This document shows positions 1-10,820 of a stretch of DNA of 46,387 nt, one piece after another. Where the stretch lies: the NCBI GenBank assembly GCA_003427395.1, contig BFEA01000505.1, positions 404,121-450,507 on the forward strand, given 5' to 3'. The first letter of the stretch is position 1; every line of letters begins with the position of its first letter. Origin of the DNA: Chara braunii (lineage: Eukaryota > Streptophyta > Charophyceae > Charales > Characeae). The position numbers and the translations under genes were made by a program. Below the pieces are notes generated by a model. The model ran no database searches and was not told the DNA's origin. It saw only the letters and a list, made by a program, of their open reading frames with translations.

Positions 1-109
1 GGGGGGGAGAAGAAGGCTTTTTGTTTGACTCACAACAGTGGCTCATTAGATTAGGGCAGTCGTTATCCTATTGTCATCATCTTTAGCTGCATTAGTAACA
101 GTATTGAGC
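1..109. other. Left flank, no gene seen
   Basis: This is unique-looking sequence outside element 1. I see no ORF or repeat boundary in it. It would join directly to 20450 onward if element 1 were removed. Confidence 0.5.
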
Positions 110-114
110 ATAGG
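110..114. repeat. Left target-site duplication of element 1 (ATAGG)
   Basis: ATAGG directly precedes the TG that opens the left LTR. The same five bases directly follow the CA that closes the right LTR (20445-20449). Five bases is the usual Ty3/gypsy duplication length. Confidence 0.85.
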
Positions 115-1125
115 TGTAATGAACCCAGGCGAGATAACACACATTGGACATGCAGATACTGTTCACAGCAACGCACGAGCATTAGCGCTCGTGCAGTACG
201 AGTCCAGTGGCTCAATGACAAAGCAACTCGTAATCCAATCTTGTTGATGAATAATGTCGATCAGATCTGTTCCAGTAACCGAGTATATAGACAAGAGAGA
301 GAGAGGGGGGAAGAGGAGTCTTAGAAGAAGAAGAAGAAGAAGAAGCCCACTTCTTCTCCAGGCCAAACAGATTCGCCCCCCTCTCCAGCAGCGTCATTCC
401 AGACACAGATCCGAGTTCCTCAAAGTGCCACGTGGCACATCAACATTCTCTTCACCAACGGAGCAGCAATGTCGCCTCAATAACAGGTACATGTCATCTC
501 ATCCCCACAGTCCCTGACCTCCTTCCGGACGACGAAAGTCTGAACAGCGAATGAACACGTGGCACAGCCACATCACCATCACACTACGTGGCAGCAGCCA
601 AACCAGCCACGACACGTGGCGCTACCACGTCAGCACCTTGTAGACAAGAGCAAGCCAACCACCATGCCAGCAAGCAAGCAACGCGTCGACGCTGAAGAAC
701 GCCAACGCTCAACCAGCAAGTAACCAGCACCTCACAAGCCAGCGTCGTGTCAAAGTAGAGTCAGCCTTGACTCGCGACAGAATGAATGAATGAATGACGT
801 CAAAGTCGGGAGTCAACCTTAAGTAGCGTTGACTCGGGGTCAATGCCCCGGTGCAGCGGTCCTGTGCCGTCAGATCTTGATGCTGCGACGGCCTGGATCG
901 GTCTGCGATCGATTCTCACTTGGTCCGATGTCTTGGCCTGGTACCTGCATACAAACACATGTGTGTATCTGTTCGTGGACTTGGGTATGGTACCTGTGAC
1001 CCGACAGTTGACTTTGACCTTTGAATTTCCCCAGTCCAGCGCTGGGTCTCACTGGCCAGACGCTGGGCTGGGCCGGGCANTGNGTNGTCACACAGCCCGG
1101 CCTCTGCTGAGTGCGGGTTACTGCA
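115..1125 (-). repeat. 3' LTR of element 1
   Basis: This copy matches 19421-20444 from TGTAATGAAC to GGTTACTGCA. It holds a GA/GAA-rich simple stretch (295-345), several ACGTGG or CCACGT motifs (about 425-640) and repeated TTGAC-type motifs (about 750-1020). Compared with the right copy it lacks a ~10-bp insertion near 955. Three bases at 1080, 1083 and 1086 are unresolved. Confidence 0.9.
294..299 (-). promoter_or_regulatory. Candidate TATA box in 3' LTR of element 1
   Basis: The minus strand reads CTATATACTC here, and the same site recurs in the 5' LTR at 19590-19595. In element sense it sits in the last fifth of the LTR, a plausible U3/R position. No start site can be seen directly. Confidence 0.35.
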
Positions 1126-1221
1126 TTCCTGCCGACCCAATTTCGAGTTCCATCGCAGAAATAACTATCCTTTCAACCCACGCTCATATGCAGAGACAAT
1201 GTCAGGAGCAGTTTCAAGGAG

Positions 1222-2246
1222 CTATTGTTTGCTGAACCACCGATCCTTGGATGGTTTTTTAGTCTTAAATCTTACTTTGAACTGCTTCTGCGGTCGTCCA
1301 CGCCTTCCGGTGGAGAAGAACCCATGGTCTACAATCCGATCTACTTCATAACTTCCGTCCATCGAAGGTGGAATCATAGAAGGCCTGTTAGGAAACTCAT
1401 CTCCCTCCACATACGGTAGCAACTTAGAAGCGTGGAATACACGGTAGGTTTTGAGATGCGGGGGAATATCAATTCTGTAGGACGGTCCCTCTGCATCTAC
1501 AATTATTTTGAGAACTTCCCAGGGCCCAAAGTAGACAGGCAGCAATTTCTGTGAAACATCTTCTTCCAAGGAGAATTCATTAGACTTTACCCAACCATGT
1601 CACCTACTTGAAAGTTAGCAGGTCTTCGATGTTTGTTGGCCTGGTTAATCATCTGTTCTTGTGCTTTCTTTAGGTTCTCCTTAACTTTCTGGATGTCTTC
1701 CTGGAACAAAACTGCATATTCACAAGTCCCTGGCGGTAGCCGTAAACATTGGTCCCTGGTCAATACATCAATGGGACGTCGCGGCTTCCACTCTTTATGT
1801 AGTGCGTTAGGGGTGCGTCCGGTTGCAGTGTGGATGTTGCTGTTGTATGCACTAACTATTTTCGGTAAGTTCTCGTCCCAATCAATCTGATTGGGCCGGG
1901 CATACATGCGCAAGAGCTGTTGGCACAAGCGGTTCATTTGCTCGCTTTGCCCATTCGTTTCAGGATGGCGTCCTGACGACATGGTCAAACGAGTGTCGTA
2001 TGCCTCCATCAGCTTTTGCCATGGCATACTTGTGAATCTCACTTCTCTGTCAGATACAATAGACAATGGGAATCCATACTCAGTTACCCATCGCATCTGA
2101 AACTTCTGGATCACAAGCTCAGTTTTTGCTTCAGCAGGCAAAGGAATAAACATTGCATACTTAGAGAAACGATCGACTACAACCATCACTTGACTGTTGC
2201 CATTTCGACTCTTGACGAGACTCATGAAGTCTATGGAGATAGACTC
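1222..2246 (-). pseudogene. Element 1 pol, 3' part: integrase core and C-terminal domain (broken)
   Basis: Integrase inserts the element cDNA into host DNA. This half begins at the MULE-like insertion (2246) and holds all three acidic residues of the DDE core. The first D is in SIDFM, the second in SDREVRF (SDRD is more usual) and the E in NGQSEQ. A one-base deletion near 1590 creates a stop after GDMVG. The frame then resumes at 1569 with the C-terminal region, including PVYFGPWEV and VFHASKLLPY and ending at 1222 with DRWFSKQ. The N-terminal zinc-binding part lies beyond the insertion, at about 13830-13985. Domain order and motifs make the identification firm, and the gene is inactive. Confidence 0.9.
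2237..2246. repeat. Left target-site duplication of the MULE-like element (AGATAGACTC)
   Basis: The ten bases AGATAGACTC recur at 13820-13829 on the other side of the 11.6-kb insertion. Removing the insertion and one copy joins the two integrase halves at GESI/SIDFM, the expected sequence for this domain. The true duplication may be 9 bp with one chance match. Confidence 0.85.
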
Positions 2247-2516
2247 CTGTGTTACCGCGCGTACGTTGAACGCGAGTTTCGCGTTCATTTTTTGAGCGCG
2301 TTGAACGTGCGTTCAAAGAACGCGGGTAAACACTCTGAACGCAAACGCGCAGAGCGCCACCCACGCCCGAGAGGCCCGTCAGAGGTGCTGGGGAGCAGCG
2401 ACGGTGCTTGGGGGGGCTGTGGGCAGTGTGGGGAGCGGCAGCAGTGCTTGGGGGGGGCTGTGGGTCAATGCCCTTGGCAAAATGGGCAAAAAAAAAAATA
2501 AAAAAAATGTGTGTGA

Positions 2517-2583
<67 letters not shown>

Positions 2584-2950
2584 TGAAAAGTCCTTCTTCA
2601 TGCTTTTTTTTTGTTGGGGGGGCGGGGTTAAGGAATCCTCGTAACATGGCTCAAATGGCCCATGCAGGCAATCTGGAGGGTACTCGCAGCACTAGTGTGC
2701 AGACCCTCCATCAAAATCGAGGCAAGCAATGAGTATGAAGTGTAGCACGAGCTGGCCGAATATATACTCAAGATTGAAGTTCAGGTCTGTGTTTCAGCAG
2801 TTATGGGTTGCTCACGTAGCTTGCCATGCTGGTCTCAGCACGTGATTCTCAGGGCTTGGCTGCACTACTCACCAAATGTGCAAAACTAGAATGAATCTTC
2901 TGCAGAAAACGGAATAATACGCCGCCATATATTTTGTCTTTTTTGCATGT
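2247..2950 (+). repeat. Left long terminal inverted repeat of the MULE-like element
   Basis: The outer part (2247-2350) is a cluster of GAACGCG and GCGTTCA motifs in both orientations. The middle is G-rich, with a (TG)n tract. The inner part (about 2635-2945) matches the reverse complement of the right end closely, including CTGTGTTTCAG, TTATGGGTTGCTCAC and CACGTGATTCTCAGGGC. The outermost ~390 bp match less well than the inner part. Confidence 0.75.
2508..2581. repeat. (TG)n microsatellite
   Basis: This is a nearly uninterrupted TG run with a few variants (TGAATG, TGAACG). It produces long Val/Cys and His/Thr ORFs on both strands, which are not genes. Confidence 0.95.
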
Positions 2951-3328
2951 GGTGGCCACATCACGTGTTCCTATGAAAAGAAAAAGGAGAAAAAAGAAAA
3001 ACAACAAAAAAGAAAAACGAGAAAAGAGAATAACCAAAAAAAAGAAAAATAAGAAAGTCTTTGCACGTGATTCTTCGGGCTTGGCTGCACTACTCACCAA
3101 AAGTGCAAAACTAGAATGAATCTTTTGCAAAACATGGAATAATACGCCCCCATATGTTTTGTCTTTTCTGCATGTGGTGAGCAGAGGCCCTCAGGGCCAC
3201 AGCACGTATTCCTAAGAAAAGAAAAAGGAGAAAAACGAAAAACAACAAAAAAGAAAAATGAGAAAAAAAAAAAACAAAAAAAAAGAAAAATAAGGGCATA
3301 TAAGGGCAGGAGTCTGTCTGTCGTACAG
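2839..3328. repeat. Tandem repeat, two ~225-bp units (left part)
   Basis: Units start at CACGTGATTCTC (2839) and CACGTGATTCTT (3064). Each holds a GGCTTGGCTGCACTACTCAC block, a CGCCATAT block and an A-rich tail of AAAAAGAAAAAC type. Two more direct copies occur at 12875 and 13116 and one inverted copy at about 13238-13342. The array is interrupted by element B at 3329. Confidence 0.85.
3324..3328. repeat. Left target-site duplication of element B (TACAG)
   Basis: TACAG directly precedes TGTTACAT, and the same five bases follow ATGTAACA at 11439-11443. Confidence 0.85.
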
Positions 3329-3582
3329 TGTTACATCTTCGATGCCACACGGGTCCTACCGGACCCGACGTAGGGGTAGAGGGACACAGTAGGGCCAAGG
3401 GCCCGACCTTGGGGGGTACTACAGGCCGTAAAGGCCTTACCTTGGATCAGACCCGACGGGCCAGCCCAAACGATATTACCGTTTAGGCCTGGCGGCGCTC
3501 TTGAGGCTGCCGCCCGCCGGTTGGGGCTGAACCGTCCATCTGGACGGTTCAGGGCACGGTCAGGCCTCGCACCATAGAGGCC
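3329..3582 (+). repeat. 5' LTR remnant of element B
   Basis: These 254 bp match 10280-10533 with about ten differences, all transitions by my count. The match stops abruptly after CATAGAGGCCG. The remaining ~905 bp present in the 3' LTR are missing. It includes a near-perfect hairpin with arms TGAACCGTCCA/TGGACGGTTCA (3528-3551). Confidence 0.88.
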
Positions 3583-4516
3583 GGTATGCTGTTTGATTAG
3601 GTTCCGATAAATTGATACTAATCCAACATTCTGTTTGATTCGGATTTCTGGTTAGTAATTTGTAATTAGGGTTAAATCAGTTTTCTGTTGATTTCGGCAT
3701 TCTGATTTCTTTCGGTACTCCGTTTTTATTTCGGCATTCAGATTTTTAATCCGGTATTTCGTTTTACAAATCGACATTTCCGTTTTATCGCAGTAGTGGA
3801 AAGTAGGGTTACGAAAATTTGGTTTTCGCTCAACTTGGGAAATTCGAACGTTTTGGGAACCGTAAATCCGGAAATTCCGCCGAAACGCGAAAAATTAGGG
3901 TTGGGCCCGAAATTTTTGCGAATTGTTTTTTCTTTCCTTTGTTTTGAGAAATTCCGAAAACGGGTTTAGGCCGTTAAAAATCGAATTTTGACGGTGGAAA
4001 TTCCTGAAATTCACGTTTTTGAAAATTCGAGTGTTTTCCCCTAACTTATTCCGAGAATTTTTTCGGCAAACTAATCCGAATCTAACCCTCAAAGTTGCAA
4101 CTTCTGGATAGTTCACTCATTACCGGTGAACTCCCAGACCGAAATTGATCTCAACGAGACCTGATCTTAATACAATTCAAAATTCGTTCATTATCATTAT
4201 TGCAAAGATTGTTTTAATTGATTATCGTTAAGAAATCATTGTTGCAAAGATTGTTTATTGATTATCATTAAGAATTATTCTTTCATATTAATCATTAATT
4301 AAATTATTGATTAAATAATTCGTTATTATTCTTCCTATTACGAATTTTCAAATTGTTTACGGAAAATTTATTTTTTGTTTGATTAGGTGTCTTAGTCTAT
4401 CCTTGGGACAGGGACTGTATGCTGATTGCTTTGATCTGTTCTATCCCTGTACCCACCCTCTCCCTCACACTGTTCTGCGATCCTTCGGACGAGCCAGTCT
4501 TCAGCAACAGTTTCTG
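3583..4516 (+). other. Leader of element B with AT-rich block
   Basis: This stretch is markedly AT-rich compared with the LTR and gag around it. Degenerate TTTCGGCATTC-type motifs recur at about 3690-3740. The 13-mer TGTTTGATTAGGT occurs at 3590-3602 and again at 4376-4388, bracketing the AT-rich block. The block could be an insertion, an intron-like segment or the normal leader of this family. I see no primer-binding site. Confidence 0.5.
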
Positions 4517-6294
4517 ATGCCAGCAGGGCCAGCCTCCGAACAGCACCCACGACGCAACAAGAGGATCGCCGATCACCAACAGCGACAGCAACCTCCAGTT
4601 CCACAACCTCCACAGACCAGTACTCAGATGGCGAACACGCCATACAACGGATCATCATCCGAGGGTTCGACAACTAGTAATGTCGAACCCTTACCGGTCT
4701 ATCTGGTGCAAGGGTTGAATGAGCCTCTCCCGGACTTCATTCAGAGAATGCAGAACTATACAGCCGCACTCACCCAGGTCAAGGAACAGCAAGAGGCTGC
4801 CGCGGCCGAAAGACTACGGCTAGCAGAGGAAGCTGCAGCACAAACCCGGCGTCAAGCCGAGGCAGACCAGTTGGCGATCGATCAACTCAACGCCGGCAGC
4901 GCTGACCTTGTAAGTGCTAACCAAGCACAATGGACAGCGGTGCTCAACGGGATGCGTTATGTCCCGGCACCCGGCAGCGAGCCAACGACAGTACAACAAG
5001 AGAGGCACGACCGGGCAGATATTCTACTCCATACAATGCGGGCCGTCATTTGGAACAGCTCCATGGGGGAGCTGCATTCCCGGTCCACACTGCAGCTACA
5101 ACACGATCTGAGCGACAACGTGAAGATACTTGCAGCAACTGTCAAGGTCGCGGACAACCAGTTGAAACAGCTGGATGCACGCATTGCTACCTTGGAGGCA
5201 AGGCCTCCCCAAGCAGCGCCAGGCTGCACACCAGATATGACAGACACAACGAAGCAGCTCAATGGGCACATCGATCATGTCCTCAATCTCATCGGCGACA
5301 TAGGTGTTTTCAATGGGCCGGACACGATCCGTAGCACGGTGGTCGCCATCAAGACGGACATCACCAAGCTGCAGATGAAACCGGACCCCACTACGAAGAA
5401 CTACAAGATGCCGCACTTTGACATCAGCAAGTTCGACGACCACAACAAGACGGACGCTTTGGCATGGTGGCAACGTTTCCTCACGGAAGCATCATGCCGC
5501 ACTGTCCCGGACGACTATCTGATGAAGGCGTTATACTTACAGCTGATTGGAGGAGCGCAGGCATGGATGAACCATCTGGCGGCTACCCACACATGCACCA
5601 TCGTCGAACTTCACACGCACATCACGTGGAAGGATTTCGAGAAGTTATGGTTCACCCGGTTCATGGTCCGCAACGTCGTGAAGGCGGTCATGAACGAGGT
5701 GTACACCTGCTCTCAAGGAAGTATGCCAACTCGAGACTGGACAACCAAGTGGCAGAAGATAGTGACCACGCCAGGCTTCGATTTGACTTTTCCAAATCAA
5801 CGATCCGAGTTCTTCTCGTGATCGTGGGCAGGATTGCAGTCGGCACTCGGTAATGAGTATGACTATACCTCGTTTCAGGCTACCCTGGATCGCGCAAACC
5901 TGGTCATCCAAACGGATGACAAGGCCGCTAACGAGAAACAATCCCAGCCGCATTATGTGGCCAAGCAGAGCTATCAACGTCCGACACATAACAATGTCGT
6001 GATTTCGAAAGAAACAGACGATCTCCACGCTGCAGCAAGCATTATGGAGGAATTGTAGCAACGCTCCCGCCGAAGCGTCCTAAGAGAGTTCGGAAGAACA
6101 AGGCGACACAAGAGACGGCATCGACAAGAACTGGGCAGCATCCATGGACGGCCTACAACATCACCAAGGAAGTCTATGAACTTCGTCAAAAGTACAGATA
6201 TTGCCTTTGGTGCAATGGAGTCACACACTTGACTGCACAATGCCCCGAAAAGGGCAAGGCACGCGTACTCCGTCCACCGAACTTGGGAAACTGA
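4517..6294 (+). pseudogene. Element B gag (broken)
   Basis: Gag forms the particle and binds the element RNA. I place the start at the ATG at 4517 (MPAGPASEQHPRRNK); the frame is open further upstream but without a better ATG. The N-terminal half is Gln/Ala-rich and probably coiled coil (about 4750-4900). The retrotransposon Gag core lies at about 5400-5770, with DALAWWQRFL, GGAQAWMNHL and FEKLWFTRFM. An in-frame TGA at 5819-5821 and a frameshift near 6058 break it. A CCHC zinc knuckle, CLWCNGVTHLTAQC, follows at 6202-6243. Gag ends at TGA 6292-6294, directly after a GGGAAAC heptamer that leads into pol in the -1 frame. Confidence 0.88.
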
Positions 6295-6325
6295 GTTGCG
6301 CAAGGAGAGAGGTGACGTCTCTCCT
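6285..6325 (+). promoter_or_regulatory. Candidate -1 programmed frameshift site, element B gag/pol
   Basis: In the Gag frame the codons are TTG GGA AAC TGA, giving the canonical slippery heptamer G GGA AAC (6285-6291) immediately before the Gag stop. A -1 slip continues as GKLSCARREV, the open pol frame. Eleven bases later AGGAGAGA (6303-6310) pairs perfectly with TCTCTCCT (6318-6325) around a 7-base loop. GGGAAAC is a known retroviral frameshift heptamer. Function here is inferred. Confidence 0.7.
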
Positions 6326-9300
6326 CACTCCGCCGGACCCGGTTGCCTTGCTAGCAATCGATGTCACTACCGGGGAGCATGTGTTAGTCGCTGATTCTCG
6401 TCCTACGTATGAGGATTATGCCGCCCAGCTGATACCACTATTAGACCAGCCGAGCCACGTGCATTTAGATAGCGTATGCGCAACCTGTACACCGTCGGCA
6501 AGTGATCTGGTCAGCTCGCCACTGACTTTCGAGGACTCGACGGCGTGGTCACGACTTGAGGAGCTTGACCCGCTCACGAGAGAGGACTTCGCTTGGATGC
6601 CACTACCCTCAACCGGAACCTTGCCAAGGCCGCATTGCAACGCCTTGATGGCAGATTTACGCTCCTATTTGCACACTACAGTACCAGCTCCGCTGACGGA
6701 CGATGGAGTAGCGGTTGTCGATCTCCGCTCCTATCTTGCGAAGATTGGCCGCGAGTACGCCACCCAGAGGTACGCCGAAATCGACGCTCCTTTGCTCTAT
6801 ATCTGCATTCAAATCGGAAAGGCAACCTGTAATGCCTTGATTGATTGCGGAGCGTCTCGCAACTTTATGAGCCAAGCCTTTATGGCCCGCGCAGGTNTTG
6901 GCCCNCGCGTTCGAAGGAAGACGCAACCCACNCAAGTTACACTCGCGGACGGCCGCACGCAAAAGTCAATTGACCGATGCGTCGACAACGTTCCGATATA
7001 CTTTGCGCCACTTGCGTGCGAGCCGGTGTCTTTTGACATCCTCGACACCAAGTTCGACATGATTCTAGGCATGTCTTGGTTGCGTAGCGTCGATCATTCG
7101 GTGAACTTCCATGATCGAACCGTTCACATCCGTGATCGGAACGGAGTGTTAGTCCCATGTACGGTCGCGACCCCTCTCACTTCGATTGCTTGTCATGTGG
7201 TTTCCGTTGCGAGAATTCACGACGCTATAGCTCGGAATGACGTCGAGGAGATGGGCCTTGTATTCTTGCATGCTCTCCCCTCGCCGGACGGACCAGCCGC
7301 GTCACCGCCGGACCCACGCATTTCTCACCTCTTGGACGAGTATAGAGACGTCTTCGAGGCTCCCACCGGAACGGTTCCGGATCGGCCAATACGTCACGGG
7401 ATCACTCTCGAGGCTGGCGCCGTCCCTCCGCGTGGATCTATCTACCGCATGAGCGAAGAGGAACTCGAGGTGCTTCGCGCACAACTCGATGACCTTCTCG
7501 ACAAGGGCTGGATTCGCCCTAGTTGCTCGCCATACGGTGCCCCTGTTTTCTTCGTCCGGAAGAAGAACAAAGATCTACGGCTATGCATCGATTATCGAAA
7601 ACTTAATGCACAAACCGTAAAGAACGCCGACCCTCTCCCTCGGATTGATGATCTTCTTGAGCGGTTAGGCGGCGCGACGTACTTCTCGAAGTTGGACTTG
7701 AAGTCAGGTTACCNCCAGATTGAAATCCAGCCTCAAGACCGGTACAAGACCACGTTCAAGACGCGGTACGGGCATTTTAAGTGGGTTGTCATGCCCTTTG
7801 GCCTCACCAATGCCCCCGCGACTTTCCAAGCAGTGATGACGACTTAGTTTCACGACTTGCTCGATCNCAGCGTCCTCATCTACCTTGATGACATCTTGGT
7901 TTACAATAGGACGTTGGACGAGCACATCGTACACCTTCGCGTTGTTCTGGATCGTTTGCGACTAGCCAAGTACAAAGCGAATCTCGACAAGTGCGAATTC
8001 GCCAAGCAAGAGCTTGAGTACTTGGGTCATTTTGTCACGTCGAAAGGCATTCGTCCCTTAGCGGATAAGATCCAAGCCCTCGTGGATTGGCCGGAGCCCC
8101 GTTGCACGATGGATGTACGCTCTTTCATGGGTTTGGCTGGATATTATCAGCGATTCGTCGAGTCATACTCGAAAGTGGCTGCTCCTTTGTCGAGACTTCA
8201 GTCCCCGAAGGTGCCCTTCGAGTTCGACGACGCAGCCCGTGGCGCATTCACTACGTTGAAGGCAGCAATGCAAGCCGCACCTGCCCTCCGTATATACGAC
8301 CGCACCCTACCCACCCAAGTGACTACGGACGCTTCGGGATACGGTATTGGCGCGGTGTTGGAACAGTGTCACGAGGACGGTTGGCATCCGGTCGAGTATT
8401 TCTCCCAAAAGGTGCCTCTCGTAAACACTCTCGACGACGCTAGGAAGAAAGAGCTACTCACGTTCGTCACCGTTCTCAAACGGTGGCGCTACTTTCTTCT
8501 CGGACGTCGGCGTTTTAAATGGAATACAGACAACAATCCGTTGACCTTTTACAAAACGCAGGATACGGTCACTAGTACGATCGGTCAATGGATGTATTAC
8601 ATCGACCAGTTTGACTTTGACCCGTGCCACATTCCCGGTCCCGCCAATCGAGCTGCGGACGCCCTCTCACGACGGCCCGACTTTTGTGCCATTGTGACCA
8701 CGACATTCGACCTCGAGGACGATCTGCAGCCGCATTTCGTCAAAGGCTACAAGTCCGATCCGACTTACTCTACGCTTTATGCGGAGCTTTCATCGGATCA
8801 CCCGCCGGCTGGCCACTATCGGATTTCCAATGGGTTCCTTCTCCTCCACACGAGAGGAAAGGACTTGTTAGTCGTGCCCCAAGATCGCATCTTACGGACT
8901 CGTCTCCTCGGCGAATTCCACGATGCACGACTTTCGGTACACCTTGGCGTGAACCGCACATTAGCGCGCCTTCGCCAGCGTTTTCACTGGCCCGACGTCC
9001 TTCATGACGTCACGAGGTACATTGAGTCATGTGCAGTTTGCCACCGTAACAAGGGTCGATCTCGAGTCCCCTTCGGCAAACTGAAACCGTTGCCGATTCC
9101 TCGGGCACCGCGCCTCTCCATTGCTATGGACGTGACAGGCCCGTTCCCCCGCGATCGCCACGGCCATGACGGTATTCTCACGGTCGTTGACCGTTTGAGC
9201 AAGTATGCTCGCTTCCTTCCTTGCAAGTATCATGCTGCAGCGCCTGAGCTCGCACGACTCTTGCAGACCGGTTGGATTACCAACCAGGGTGTTCCGGAAG

Positions 9301-10255
9301 ACATAGTGAGCGACCGAGATACTCGCTTCATGTCGGCCTTTTGGACTTCCCTCATGACTGAGTCCGGTACAACAATGAAGCCAAGCTCGGCTCGGCACCC
9401 GCAGACGGATGGCCAAACGGAGCGAGCACACCAGACCGCTTAGATGATGTTGTGTACGCTCATCCGTCCCGACCAGAAAGATTGGGTTGACTGGCTTCCT
9501 GACATCGAGTTCGCCTATAACACTTCGGTGCACCCGGCGATCTGCGTCACACCATTCGAGCTACATCATGGTGGAGAGAAAGCATGGATCTTCGCTGATC
9601 TACTTTTGCCACAGGCTGCCGACATAGGCGTCCCTTGCTCTCCCGCTTCCGTTCGGAAGTACCGGGACTTGCTGATCAAAGCCCGCGCGAATATGCAAAA
9701 GGCTCAGATCCGCATGCAGCAGCAGGCTAACTGACATCGACTTCCATGTCCTTTCCGCGAGGGAGACCTTGTTTCGGTCCTCTCCGAGGAATTTGCGCTC
9801 GAGCAGGACGTTTCGTGCAAACTCCTTCTTAAATGGTTCAGACCATGGGAAGTCACTTCTGTCGTTGGAGACGACCCCGCAGGTCCTTCCTTTGTGGTCA
9901 ACATTCCTCCGCACCTTCCAGTGGGGTCTTCCACGCGTCAAAGCTGGCCATCTACACGCCACCTTCCGCCGACGAGTTTCCCGGCTGTCGATCACAGGAT
10001 CCGCCTTCTATGGACGGACATCAGGAAGTCGACCGAGTCATCACGCATCGCAAGTATGGCAACAAGCCAATGCAGTTCAAAGTCACATTCAAGCAATGTG
10101 CGCCTGATGACACTCGGTGGATCTCCAGTACAGATTTGCAGACTTTTGCACCCCTTATCTTCGCCGACTATGAGAAGCGACGCCTTGCTAAGGAAGCAGC
10201 TCGTCCCACTCGACCCACCCCGGTATCGGACATACAACTTCGCCCTCGCAGGTAG
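6291..10255 (+). pseudogene. Element B pol: protease, RT, RNase H, integrase (broken)
   Basis: This is the polyprotein that processes Gag-Pol, copies RNA to DNA and integrates it. Protease has ALIDCGASRNF at about 6834-6866, with Cys where Ser or Thr is usual. RT has [11 protein letters not shown] and an intact YLDD (7881-7892). RNase H has TTDASGYGIGAVL (about 8320). Integrase has an HH-CC zinc region (about 8910-9050), D in AMDVTGP, D in SDRDTRF and E at 9420-9422. The C-terminal part ends with LRPRR at 10255. In-frame stops lie at 7845, 9441 and 9732 and a frameshift at about 9920. Each stop could come from a single C-to-T change in CAG or CGA. Single Ns occur at about 6897, 6905, 6932, 7714 and 7867. 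Confidence 0.92.
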
Positions 10256-10265
10256 CTCGGTCTTT

Positions 10266-10279
10266 TAAGAGGGGGAGTG
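10266..10279 (+). promoter_or_regulatory. Polypurine tract of element B
   Basis: AAGAGGGGGAG directly precedes the TG that opens the 3' LTR. This is the expected primer for plus-strand DNA synthesis. Confidence 0.8.
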
Positions 10280-10781
10280 TGTTACATCTTCGACGCCACA
10301 CGGGTCCTACCGGACCCGACGTAGGGGTAGAGGGACACAGTAGGGCCAAAGGCCCGACCTTGGGGGGTACTACAGGCCGTAAAGGCCTTACCTTGGACTA
10401 GACCCGACGGGCCAGCCCAAACAATATTACCGTTTGGGCCTGGCGACGCTCTTGAGGCTGCCGTCCGCCGGTCGGGGCTGAACCGTCCATCTGGACGGTT
10501 CAGAGCACGGTCAGGCCTCGCACCATAGAGGCCGACCTCTGCCCACCGGTACAAAAGTACCGGTCCAGCCTCAGTGAGGCTATCGACCTACCGGCATTTT
10601 ACTGGTACGGTATGGTACAGCGAGATACCGCGCTGGCGCTAAGTTTAGCGCAGGAGCAGCAGCGCAGCATTAGCGCAACAGCAGCGAGCAGGCAGCAGCA
10701 GCGGCGACTGAGTGTACCGACGACCATCGCCGCCTGAGGTATCGGGAGTTGGAGGCCTCTCTCCTCCCTCCCCTCGCCAGT

Positions 10782-10820
<39 letters not shown>

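Noticed and set aside
2404-2732. Val/Cys-rich and His/Thr-rich ORFs on both strands
   Set aside because: They are translations of the (TG)n microsatellite and have no other content.
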